64,000 nucleotides of DNA, taken from Erodium maritimum. Lineage: Eukaryota; Streptophyta; Magnoliopsida; Geraniales; Geraniaceae. The DNA lies in NCBI GenBank assembly GCA_963921825.1, contig OY997594.1, forward strand, positions 4,407,001-4,471,000. Reading direction: 5' to 3'. Under the pieces are notes generated by a model, which saw nothing but the letters and a program-made list of their open reading frames with translations, searched no databases and was not told the DNA's origin. Positions 18,955-34,613 of this stretch are shown piece after piece. The position numbers and the translations under genes were made by a program. Each line of letters starts with the position of its first letter. Positions within the stretch are counted from its first letter, which is position 1.

Positions 18955-19475
18955 TTTTGTTGCAAAGCTGCACTGTGCTATTGAGTATAGTTAGGACACA
19001 TCCCAACCTAGGCACAATGTTACTGTAGGTCTGGCATGCAGAAGGTATATGGCTAAACTTCTATATCAAGAACCAATTATATAGAAACTTTAGAATATAA
19101 AATAGGAACCATTAGTAATTTAGTATCTGCTGGATTATAATTTTGAACGGTTGAGATTAAACTAGTTATCGATGACTGATTGTGTAAATTTGTGGATTTT
19201 TTTTTACTATGATTCCACAAAATAAAGGAGAGAGGTGGGAAAAATCATTAATTTCATAATTATAACTATCCAACTTTGATCATCTTATTCTATTATATTG
19301 TTCTTTTCGCTTCTTCTTTTATCTTTAATATTTTAATCCAATGGTCATTTCGCAATGTATTCGTGACTGGAGGTCATATGTTCAATACATAACCTCAAAA
19401 TAGCTGACTTGTCTCTCTCTTTTTTTACTAAGAGCACCTGCGTTACAAAGATGAATTTCGGGAACAAATCGTCTG

Positions 19476-19629
19476 AAGAACAGGTTCCCAGAACGAAGTC
19501 GAACACCCTCTCGACTAAGGACCTGTTCCCGTGAATTCTAAGACGAATAGTCAAGAACAGGTTCCCAGAACGAAGTCGAACACCCTCTCGACTAAGGACC
19601 TGTTCCCGTGAATTCTAAGACGAATCATC
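19476..19629. repeat. 77-bp unit present twice in tandem
   Basis: The unit starting aagaacaggttcccagaacg at 19476 repeats almost unchanged at 19553. Each unit also holds an inverted pair (gaacaggt / acctgttc). It probably arose by duplication inside a worn hairpin element, because matching gaacaaatcgtct words lie at about 19463 and 19703. Confidence 0.8.
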
Positions 19630-19908
19630 CATATGCGTAGAGAGAGAAGGGTTGGAAGAGAAAAGATTGATCACATGATAATAAGAGGTTGACTAATGGT
19701 CTGAACAAATCGTCTTGAACATTAAAAATACTCTAAAACAAAATAATTGCGATGATATGATATGTTTTAAAATACGTCGTCGAGACATAATTTTCATACC
19801 TAATATACTACAGGTCCCGTTTGAAATACAATATACAGAATTAATTTTGAATATTTAGTATAATGTTTGAAGAGAGAGTTGTTGGCCGGTAATTAAGTGG
19901 GTAAGAAA

Positions 19909-20495
19909 CAAGGTTGTAAAAAATGTTAGACGGTAGTCGGGCAGAAAAGGGTTTTAGGCGTTAGGCGGAGATTAATCGGATTATTATTTTTTATGCTATA
20001 CATTATTAAATTTTATATTATACTATATAAAAAATATTAATAATATCAAACATTAAATATATTAAAAAAACATAAACACTATACTAACCTAAAAGTATCA
20101 TACATATCTTAAAAGAAGATCAATAAGTATGGCTTTATCAACTAAATTAATTCAAGTTTGAACATTTTTTTATGTTTTAAAAATACTAAATTAATTAATA
20201 GCGTGATTCAAACTCAATATGTAACTCTTGAACAAAGTGTGTTCTACCACCTCAACTAGCATAATTTTATGGTCTCATTTTAGTTTGTAGAAGATTAGAA
20301 ACTGTTTTTTATAATCACGAATCCGACCCGAGGCTCGATCGACCCACCCATTTAATCGGTCGAATCGAGAATTAATCAGTCATATTCCGTCTAAATGGCC
20401 TAAAACGTCTTAAAAGAATCAATCGGATCGACCGAATTCATTTCAGCGCTTAGACAAGGCCTAGACGCCTTTAGGCGGAGATTTTTATAACCTTG
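19909..20495. mobile_element. hAT-type MITE
   Basis: Inverted ends CAAGGTTGTAAAAAATG and the complement of CAAGGTTATAAAAATC. Flanked by an 8-bp repeat gtaagaaa / gtaagaag (19901-19908, 20496-20503; 7 of 8), the size expected for hAT elements. Inverted inner phrases aggcgttaggcggag / tttaggcggag. No transposase remains. Confidence 0.75.
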
Positions 20496-20653
20496 GTAAG
20501 AAGTGCTCCGGTCCGGCCTATCCTAATTAATTTGGTTGGGCTAAATTTCAGACCGGCCGGCCCGGCTTTCCGATGAACACTAGATTACTGTGTGTGTCTG
20601 AATTACACTCGTAATCGATTCCGGTTTCGATACACGTTTCAACCAAACCGATA

Positions 20654-25827
<5,174 letters not shown>

Positions 25828-26446
25828 TATCTATACTGTTAAAGACTCATCATGTTAGGCCCCAAATGGAGTCAAAGTCCCCACAGAGATTAACTCTTTT
25901 TTTCCAGAGCTGGTCAGGTATTGCTTTTTACCAAGTCATGTATTGTGATATAAACTAGTGTATTGTGCATTTACTTCCTATATTGTAACACCTTTCTCCA
26001 AAAGGAAAATAAAAATGATACTTGTGATTGTAGCTGCTTAAGAGTCGTTTATACACTGCTGCTGATTCTCTTCTATTGGGTCCAAAAATAAGATGAAGTT
26101 CTGGTAAATTTTACATAATAATCATTGTTTTCAGCACAATTTTGATTAGCTAGTTATAAATTTGTGATTCTATAAATATATTTCCTTCTATATTCCATTA
26201 GAGGAGCATCTCTCCTTGCCCCATGTGGCCACTTATATATATATATATAGGATACTACCAAATAAAAACCGGTTTTTATCGTGTAAACTACAAACTAATA
26301 AGAATCGTTGGTTTTGTGAATTCTAAAGAATTTGGTGATGTCAATGTGTGCGGTGGCAATTTTGTAAATAACATGAACTTTCCCGTCTTTGACCGCACTG
26401 CAGCGGTGTTACGTCATGTGTTGATTGCGCATGCAACGCTCAAAAG

Positions 26447-26600
26447 GTACCAACACCCGTATATGTAAAGTACTAGCACTCGTGTATGTAAGGTAACAAC
26501 AGTTTTTTGTCTGTAAGGTATCAACCCTTTGCATGTAAGTACTAACACCCTTGTACGTATGGTACAAGCACATTTGTATGTAAAGTACAAACACATTTAG
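26447..26600. repeat. Degenerate minisatellite, about 23-bp unit, roughly seven copies
   Basis: Units of the form gtactaacacccttgtatgta recur between 26447 and 26600 with substitutions and small length changes. It lies 3' of a tatata run and an aataaaaaccggtttttatc segment, a layout that recalls plant Helitrons, but neither Helitron end is proven. Confidence 0.65.
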
Positions 26601-26870
26601 TGCATGAGTGTGTTATAGTCGTGGTCAACAAGCGCTATGGTAGCAGTCAACACGTGCTACGATAACGCAAAACAAAAAGTCAAAATTCGTCCTTTGGTCT
26701 CCTCCGTTCATTGTTTAGGTCAAACGGCCCACAAAGATTCTAAGTTTACACAATATTAGTTCACAACGGTCGAAATGATCATATCAGTCGATTCATTGAG
26801 CCGAATGGCTCAAACTTGGGAGTCCTCTTTCAAAAGATAGGAAACAACTCCTCCCAGTTATTTTCACCAA

Positions 26871-27277
26871 CACCGCCTCCGTTTAAGGGTCGTCATTCGA
26901 AGCAGTCGTCTAGAACTTCGAATCGTCAGAGTCGACCTCCACCTTTTTTAACGGATTACTACACTGTTGAAGTCAAACCATCGCGTTCTTTGGCTCGTGC
27001 GAGACTTGTCAATCCTGTGGACTTTGGGAAGCAGATTTTGCAAACTAAAGTCGAGCAGTTAGCTCATTCAGCTAAAGCTTTTGATGATCCGACTTTAACA
27101 TCGGAGGGTGAAGAGTGGGTCACAGATGGTTGATTTTTGTTCCCTTCATGGGTTTTTGTTTCGGGTTTTTGTTCCCGCAGCTCCTTCTGAGAGCTTCTTT
27201 GTAATGGTTATCTTTGGTTAGATCCTGCTTGAATCTATTTTTTTTCTAATAAATTTTTCGAGCTTATAAAAAAAAAA
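26871..27277 (+). mobile_element. Retroposed insertion with poly(A) tail (LINE fragment or retrocopied mRNA)
   Basis: Flanked by a perfect 15-bp direct repeat agttattttcaccaa (26856-26870 and 27278-27292). The right end is ctaataaattttt...ttat followed by about 11 A, i.e. a polyadenylation signal and tail. The first 265 bases are open in one frame (TDYYTVEVKPSRSLARARL ... TSEGEEWVTDG, then a stop at about 27131-27133). I do not recognise this protein. The structure fits target-primed reverse transcription; 5'-truncated LINE and processed retrocopy are both possible. Confidence 0.8.
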
Positions 27278-27803
27278 AGTTATTTTCACCAAGAATTCAC
27301 ACGTGAGTTTTGGTTTGACATATAATAAATACAGAATTAAACAAAAAAGTGAGACACATCACTGTCTTAAGACCTTATTATTCATAATAATAACCTTATA
27401 ATATAGTATTCTTAATACTTGTATCATAAACTTCTTGCCACTCCTGCTCAGCAGATCTGGCCTCCCAAACATATTGACCATCTAGAAAGTTTCATTTCCT
27501 TAATTACATGTTATGTGTTATTAATTATCCATTATTACATGGATTCTCAAAGACATGTGTGTTTCTAGAAACAAGTAGCTCTTCAAAGTTCATGTTAGGA
27601 TAGAAATTCGTGGACGTATGTGGAAGAAAATATCCCAGTAGAAGTACCTGTTCCAGATACAGTCGTGACGGTTGGTCAACCTTTTAACCACTTCTTTTTA
27701 CTATTTACTGCCCTTTTCTTCCTAATACTAAATCAACTATTTATCTTCAAAAAAAAAAACTAAATCAACTATTTACTCTATTTCGTCACTAGCGTTTAAA
27801 ATA

Positions 27804-28219
27804 GGGTAAACTACAAATACATATCACAAACTTATAGCGTTTAACTGATACATACCCTAAAGTTTTTTTGTAACTGATACATACTCAGATGTTTAGTTTT
27901 TTAACAGATAGCCCAAGCAGACAGGTAAAATAACGAAAATGCCCTGAAGTGATTTTTTTAAAATAAAACTGAAGTGATTTTTTATATAAAACTGAAGTGA
28001 TTTAATAAGTACATATATATATACCAGACAAAAGAGATTTTTTAAATATTTTTAAAAGTAATTACTGAAATGTAGTTGAGGGCATTTTCGTCATTTTACC
28101 TGTCTGCTTGGGCTATCTGTTAAAAAACTAGACATCTGAGTATGTATCAGTTACAAAAACCTTTAGGGTATGTATTAGTTAAACGCTATAAATTTAGGGT
28201 CGATATTTGTAATTTACCC
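27804..28219. mobile_element. MITE family F (Mutator-type)
   Basis: Inverted ends GGGTAAACTACAAATA and complement of GGGTAAATTACAAATA. Flanks tttaaaata (27795-27803) and tttagaata (28220-28228), 8 of 9 identical. Inner arms pair over a long distance (gtctgcttgggctatctgtt and its complement). Confidence 0.82.
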
Positions 28220-28715
28220 TTTAGAATAAGTAGATTTGCATGGATTTAGAGAAAAACAATAGTTTTGTTATCTTCCTATTGTTTGATAAGCTACTTTTAC
28301 GATCAACTACTTTTGCGGAGAGAGCAACATTCCTCCGAAAAATATGGGTACGTTGTTGTGATCACAAAGAAACATATATGAGGCAATAATGTTTCATCCT
28401 TCATTTCAGTTCGAACCAATGACTTTTCGAACTTAACGTAAGAGTGATGAAATTCGTATGAGTTATGACTTTACGAATACATTTGTTTGAGTATCCAAAC
28501 CTCTAAAATGCACTTGTAAATACATACAATTTTGGTAGTTTATGTAAAAGGTCGGACATAGTTCGGACGTACAAATAAGATAAATGTGAGGGCTAGAAAA
28601 CGACGTTTGCACTAAGTTCTATAAATTTTTGAAAATCACAATTAGAAAGGGACACGATATGTAAAGCACTGTTCAAACGTGAAAATGAAGTACAATACGT
28701 GATTAATATTATTGC

Positions 28716-28992
28716 GGGTTAATTACCTTTTGTACTCATTTTCTATTGGTAACATATTTTTTGTACCCATGTGTTTTGTAACATTCAACAACAGTCCTTC
28801 CGTTTTGGTAACTGTCATTTAGTACCCTTTATGAATTGGTCACAACTCATTTAATGCACCTTATGTATTGATAACATAACATTTAATACCCCTTATGAAT
28901 TGATCACATATCATCAAAATGACGTAAACTTGACCAAAGTTTTGTCCAGAACGTACCAATACATAAGGGGTACTAAAAGTTATAATTAACCC
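28716..28992. mobile_element. MITE family B, copy 2
   Basis: GGGTTAATTACCTTTTGT at the left, complement at the right; flanks tattattgc (28707-28715) and tattattac (28993-29001), 8 of 9 identical. Confidence 0.85.
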
Positions 28993-29457
28993 TATTATTA
29001 CTTATGTGTGATTCGTTTGTGTTCAAAATGGACAAGGTAGCGTGAAGTTAGGTCACTATTTGGTTTGGTGGAAATGGGTGAAGGTGGTTGGGCAAGATCC
29101 CTAAACCTCCATCAAATCACACATTACAAAAATCACCTAAAATGGTTTTAATCAAATCCAATTAATTAACACTTTTAAAACTACACATTTCACCATTTAA
29201 TTTAGTTTTGCTTATAATTACAATGGAACCAAGTTTGTATTGTTGGTCAAAGTGTTAGCTGTAATTAACATGATTAAATTAATGACTACATATCCATCTT
29301 CTTCCTCAAGGTTGATTAATTCTATAGAGCTTTTAGCACACACCACCATTGATATGGAGCTTATAAAGCTTACTTTCCCCAACAATACTTACTTCGGTTC
29401 CTCTCTATCTTTTTGTGCATAATTGGTTAAGTGTTTGTCGGTTCGACTCGAGAGGAT

Positions 29458-32324
29458 ATGGAGGAGAGTCTTCCTCCGGGATTCAGGTTTCATCCGACCG
29501 ACGAAGAGCTTATCACTCATTATCTCTGTTGCAAAGTCTCTGATGTTTGTTTCACTTCCAAAGCCATCGCTGATGTTGATCTCAACAAGTGCGAGCCTTG
29601 GGACCTCCCAGGTTTTCCCTTCTTTCACTTTCTTGTTATTTTAGTCGGTATGTCTCGTCTGTTTAAAAGTTCGAACTGATGTTGTGATTTACGTTGTTAT
29701 TAATGTTTGAACTATTTTGAAACTCGAATTGATAAATTAAAACTTGTATTGTTGTTGTGGTTTATATTTATCCGATATGAAACATGTGAGTTGCAATCGA
29801 GCGTTGGACTTGACACATGGACCTCTGTCCCAACGGATGGATTAGATATAAGTTTATGGTGTTTTTCATCATTAAGGATTGACCATTTATGGTTTCCACA
29901 ATTTTTAAAAATGTGTTATCAAGTTGTTTTATGTTTTGTTAGTGAGTTTTGATTTTGGGCTGAGCAAGGTTATTGTTGTCCCCATCCACGATAAAATCAC
30001 TCGGTCCGGTTTTTAATCGGTTATTAACTGATTTAACTTCCGGTTAATACTTATTATTTAATTTGTTTTTGTGTCTGACGACACCGATTATATCGGTTTG
30101 GTTATCGTTGGAGTGTTAGAACCGGTTAACAGATCATGTGCACCCAAAAAAAGTGTAGGAGTAGGAGGAGACTTCTCGACTTACTTAAAATTCAAACTGA
30201 CGGATAGAAACTCAAATATATATTATGATTTACATTTATTTGACACTAATACCCACAATTATCCAATTATATAAATATTTTGAATATTGTTTTTTAACTA
30301 TTATGAATTGATGCATGCAGGGAAGGCTTCCATGGGGGAGAAAGAATGGTACTTCTTCAACTTGAGAGATAGGAAGTATCCGACGGGGATGCGAACGAAC
30401 AGAGCGACGGAAGCTGGCTATTGGAAGACGACGGGGAAGGACAAGGAAGTGTATAGAGGAGGAGTATTGGTGGGGATGAAGAAGACACTAGTGTTCTATA
30501 GAGGTAGAGCTCCCAAAGGGGAGAAAACCAACTGGGTCATGCATGAGTACAGGCTTGAAAACAAACTCTCTTTTAAACCCACCAAGGTATTACTTTTATA
30601 CTTTACATCGTATCGCTTAATCAATTCTACGTTCACATTTTTCATACAAAAATAATCGTAAAAATTGCGACAAATAATTTATTTTTTTATAAAAAAATCA
30701 TACCCAATTATTGTTAGCCTGCAAATACTCTAAGGGGTTAATTTTTCTTTACCAAAAAGTTAAAAGTAACCTTGCAAAAGTTAAAAGTTAAAAGTAACCT
30801 TGCAAAAGTATATATTTAAGAGTTCTATGTTACAAATCACGTATACATGTAATAAAGGACAAAAATGTCATTTTCAAAAGTTGAAGTCACATGACTAATT
30901 TTTATTTAAGATTACGGATTTGCAAATGAAAAATAGTTTTGGGATGTTTTTTGCTAAAAAAATGGTTGATTACTTAAAACTACCTCATGTATTTGTCGTG
31001 TGCGGAAAACGATCATAAAGTTAAGAGTGACCAATAAGATTCACTATCTTTAATCTAGATTATTGAATTTGTCACCTATCATGCACATATTTTAAAATGT
31101 CGAAAAAATAGCCTAAATTTTGTCCAATAAGTAACCATAACTTAAGACAGTTTTCTACACGTGATTAATACATAAAGGTAAAATTTGAAAATTAACCCAA
31201 AAAATATCCCTAAATACTAATCATCTATAACCTAGATCAAATACTTCATGCATTTCCAATTACGATATCATTGATGAACTACTCTTTATTTGTTTGTCGA
31301 CGTAACAAATACATTATTGACGAATCATGTATATAGTGTGCGTTCTTATTTGATTTCGCATTTAATTCTAATTCCGTGTATTATTTTTTCCCACTTGCCA
31401 CATCGACATCATTAAAATTGGGGATAATTCCACCTCAGTATCCTAAATCTTTCATATTTCATTTAGATTACCTTAAAAAAATTGTATCACCTCAGTACCC
31501 TAAACTTTCATTAATTCATTTAGAATACCCTATATTTTTTTGTCACCTCAGTACCCTAAACTTTCATTAGTTTCATTTTAGTACCCACCGTTAACTTTAC
31601 TCTAAATTTGGCTGTTAGTAAAGAGTATTATGGTCATTTTACATGTTTTGAATGGAAAATCAAACGGAAAGTAAACAGTGGGTACTAAAATGGGGTTAAT
31701 GAAAGTTTAGGATATTGAGATGACACAAAAAAGATTTAGGGTACTTTAAACAAATTAATGAAAGTTTAAGGTACTAAAGTGACACAAAAAAGATTTAAGA
31801 TACTTTTACCTTTTAAGATTATAGTAATAATAATGTTTTGGTGATATTACATACAGGAGGAGTGGGTAGTGTGTAGGGTATTCCAAAAGAGCATAGTGAA
31901 AAAAACACAGCAAATGCCAACATTGGAGCAATCCTGCGACACGAACGAGGTCGGAGACACTGAGGTTCCGAATCTGAACAACATTGCCAACTCATCCCCG
32001 ACCGGCTTCTCTAACATGATTGATCCTAACCATAACAGTATGAACATGAATTGGCACACAAGTTCTACTACATTTCCATCATGGCCAATAGCTTCTTCCT
32101 CAAGTAACTTGGTGGTGAACTCACTGCTGCTCAAGGCCTTGCAGCTTAGGACTAATTACCAACAGCAAAGAGAAGCAGATTACTCGTACCTTGACGCGCA
32201 AGGCATGTCTGGATTTGGCATTGCTGATCTGAGTTCGAACTTCGAAGCCTCATCTTCTTCCAGGGTCTTGGACCCCTCACAGCCTCACCAGGAACAACCA
32301 TTTAATTTGGACTCCATTTGGTGA
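29458..32324 (+). CDS. NAC-domain transcription factor (NAC058/NAC100 group)
   Basis: Predicted 295-residue nuclear DNA-binding factor. Exons: 29458-29611, 30321-30586, 31857-32324, the standard three-exon NAC layout. NAC domain about residues 6-152 with all five subdomains: [21 protein letters not shown] around [38 protein letters not shown] and [33 protein letters not shown] and [21 protein letters not shown] (141-152). The C-terminal half is Ser/Asn/Gln-rich, as usual for the activation region, ending FNLDSIW. The ATG at 29458 (gatATGGAGGAG) is the first in frame. I saw no miR164-like target in exon 3. By its position next to the CRM and SYTF genes it is probably the At3g18400 (NAC058) counterpart; NAC100 and NAC079 are the alternatives. 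The second intron (1.27 kb) contains a hairpin element. Confidence 0.94.
31415..31812. mobile_element. Palindromic MITE-like element (family G), NAC intron 2
   Basis: Left arm GGGATAATTCCACCTCAGTA followed by three tandem repeats of cacctcagtaccctaaactt; the right arm repeats the complement (aagtttaggatattgagatg). The ends are worn and no target duplication was found. Confidence 0.6.
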
Positions 32325-32575
32325 TTATCTGTTGCTTGTCTTGTAATTTCTACGAATTGCAAAACTAACTGTTTGTAATTTCTTCCCGTTAATCTTGTTG
32401 TATGGTAGTCAGGGTTTATATCACGACGACAATGTAAAATTTACCTTTCGACAATAAAATTAAGCGGAGCTGAAAGCTTCTTCATATTATGTGATGTTTG
32501 CGGTAGTTGAATTCAGTCGGTACTTCAATGTGTAAAAGAATAATCACAAAAATGCACATCGGGGTGTTCATTTTT

Positions 32576-32880
32576 TGGTTAATTACCTTTAGTACCTCTT
32601 ATGTATTGGTAACACTCTTTTAGTACCTTGATGTATTGGTAACTCTTTGGACAAAATTTTGGTCAAGTTTACGCCATTTTGATGATCTGTGACCAATTCA
32701 TAAGGGGTATTAAATGTTCTGTTATCAATACATAAGAGGTATTAAATGATCTGTGACCAATTCATAAAGGATACTAAATGTGTGTTACCAAAACGGAGGG
32801 ACTGTTTTTGAATGTTACCAAACGTAAGGGTACTAAAGGTATGTTACCAATAGAAAAAGGGTACAAAAGGTAATTAATCC
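32576..32880. mobile_element. MITE family B, copy 3
   Basis: Perfect 9-bp flanking repeat ttcattttt (32567-32575, 32881-32889). Ends tGGTTAATTACC and GGTAATTAATCC. Confidence 0.88.
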
Positions 32881-33058
32881 TTCATTTTTTGCAGCTTATA
32901 GCCATTTTTGTTTGATGATTGCAAAAAAACTGAATACCTAAAGCCCAGGGTACTTTTTGTCGTCAATGTCAAAATGTTTCACAATTGAGAGACTGTTGTT
33001 GAAGTTGAACCCATGTGTGATTCAAATTCATTAAACTCCGGTAGTATTCTAACATTTT

Positions 33059-33353
33059 GGGTTAATTACATTTAGTATCCTTACGTATTGGTAATACTCT
33101 TTTAGTACCCCTGATGTATTGGTAACGGTCTAGGCAAAATTTTGGTCAAGTTTACGTCATTTTGATGATCTGTGACCAATTCATAAGGGGTATTAAATGT
33201 TATGTTATCAATACATAAGGGGTATTAAATGATATGTGACCAATTCATAAAGGGTACTAAATGACAGTTACCAAAACGGATGGACTGTTATTAAACGTTA
33301 CGAAACGCGGAGGTACAAAAAGTATGTTACCAATAGAAAAAGGTAATTAACCT
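33059..33353. mobile_element. MITE family B, copy 4
   Basis: Perfect 9-bp flanking repeat taacatttt (33050-33058, 33354-33362). Same orientation and interior as copy 3. Confidence 0.88.
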
Positions 33354-33827
33354 TAACATTTTCACATATACTTAAACCCACTAATAACAAACTATATTTT
33401 CACAAAAAGCCCAAAGCTTAACCGAATGGGAGATTTTGGCAAATGATTGATGAAATACAAATAAAATGGACATTCTTGTTTCACTTTGTACAAAGGTCAC
33501 ACTGTACTTCACATGCTATACACTAAAATGGATGCAAAAAGCTAGACTATGTAGGAACTGTTAGTAGCCGTTAAGGACTGTTACTTTTAGCTTAACCAAA
33601 ACCTCATAAAACTGTTGAACCCCGTCACCAAGTGCATTTGGCTGATTCTGATGGTTATAGGAAAGCCACCTTGCTAAGCCTGTTCAGTCAACGGCCCCGA
33701 TATGTAGATTCCAGACTCCATCAGTGTGCACCAGGATTGAAGAATAATCAATCATCTGAACTGATGTGCAAGACATCAACACATGGCCAACCTGTTTGAG
33801 AAGAAGAGTGGCTTAAAAAAGGCAAAA

Positions 33828-34105
33828 ATGTTACTTACACGGTTACACCCCCTCGACGACCTTTGTGTTTTAGGAACCCCCTATAGGTGAGGGGGTATCA
33901 GTTATACACTGTCATCTTTCACCATTCATCAAAAACTCATGGATTCATACTGGATAGGTGATAGTTCTATAAGGAACACACTCTCACCTTTTCAGTGTGT
34001 TCCTACAGCGAACGGTGACAGTGTGCTACTGTAACCGTTCACCTATACAGTGTGTTTTTTTAGAATCAAAGGTCATCAAGGATGTGTGAGCGAAAAAAAT
34101 GGGAT
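33828..34105. mobile_element. MITE family A, copy 4 (worn)
   Basis: Matches family A over ccctcgacgacctttg, gtgagggggtatcagttat, acactgtcatctttca and the right-hand gaatcaaaggtcatcaag. The very ends and the target duplication are not clear, so limits are approximate. Confidence 0.7.
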
Positions 34106-34613
34106 AAAAAAACAATCACATTTCTCAACAAAGCAGTTGATGGAATCACATAATCAAGTAGTTTTATATGTAATCCCAGAACGTATCATTGTTAACAAGA
34201 TTTGCTGTTCTTGACAGAATGTATTGTAGAACTTAATGCATCAATTTGACAAAACTGACAAGTTAGATTCAACTCTGTTATTTCCCTGGGTACTGTTAGG
34301 AAAAGTTACAAGTCACAATTTTGTATTTCAAATAGAAACATCAAGTCAGACAAAACACAATTATGTGGTTCTACGGAATTTTGACACGCTACTTAAGATA
34401 AGAGCATGTATTTACTATTTAGGCAATCTTGAAATAAAAAGTTATACTAGTTTTTTTTTATTTAATCATTTCCGAAGTAACTATTACCTGAAATAAGTAT
34501 ATAGTTTTTGTTTGAAAAGCAAACCCATATTACCTGAAATGGTATTGTTGAGTCACTTGAATTCTTCATAGCAGATCTGTCAGCCATTTCAGTTCAAAGG
34601 GTTAGTCATAATC

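Larger units (their letters stand above)
18955..20653. other. Spacer between DGS1 and NFS2
   Basis: Contains the DGS1 3' UTR, a 77-bp tandem duplication (19476-19629), a hAT-type MITE (19909-20495) and the NFS2 promoter/5' UTR (about 20500-20653). No gene seen. Confidence 0.7.
25828..29457. other. Spacer between NFS2 and NAC gene
   Basis: Holds the NFS2 3' UTR, a (TA)n run at about 26235-26251 followed by a minisatellite, a retroposed fragment (26871-27277), two MITEs (27804-28219 and 28716-28992) and about 450 bp of NAC promoter/5' UTR. No other gene recognised. Confidence 0.7.
32325..34613. other. Spacer between NAC and CRM genes (tail-to-tail)
   Basis: Both genes end here. Contains NAC 3' UTR, two family B MITEs 178 bp apart, one family A copy, and the CRM gene 3' UTR. 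No other gene seen; 34100-34600 holds nothing recognisable. Confidence 0.7.

Noticed and set aside
26447-26600. Repeated units considered as a CRISPR-like array
   Set aside because: Units are contiguous and degenerate with no spacers, and the genome is a plant nucleus.
31857-32324. miR164 target in the NAC gene
   Set aside because: No GCACGTG-containing match was found where NAC1/CUC/ORE1 genes carry it.
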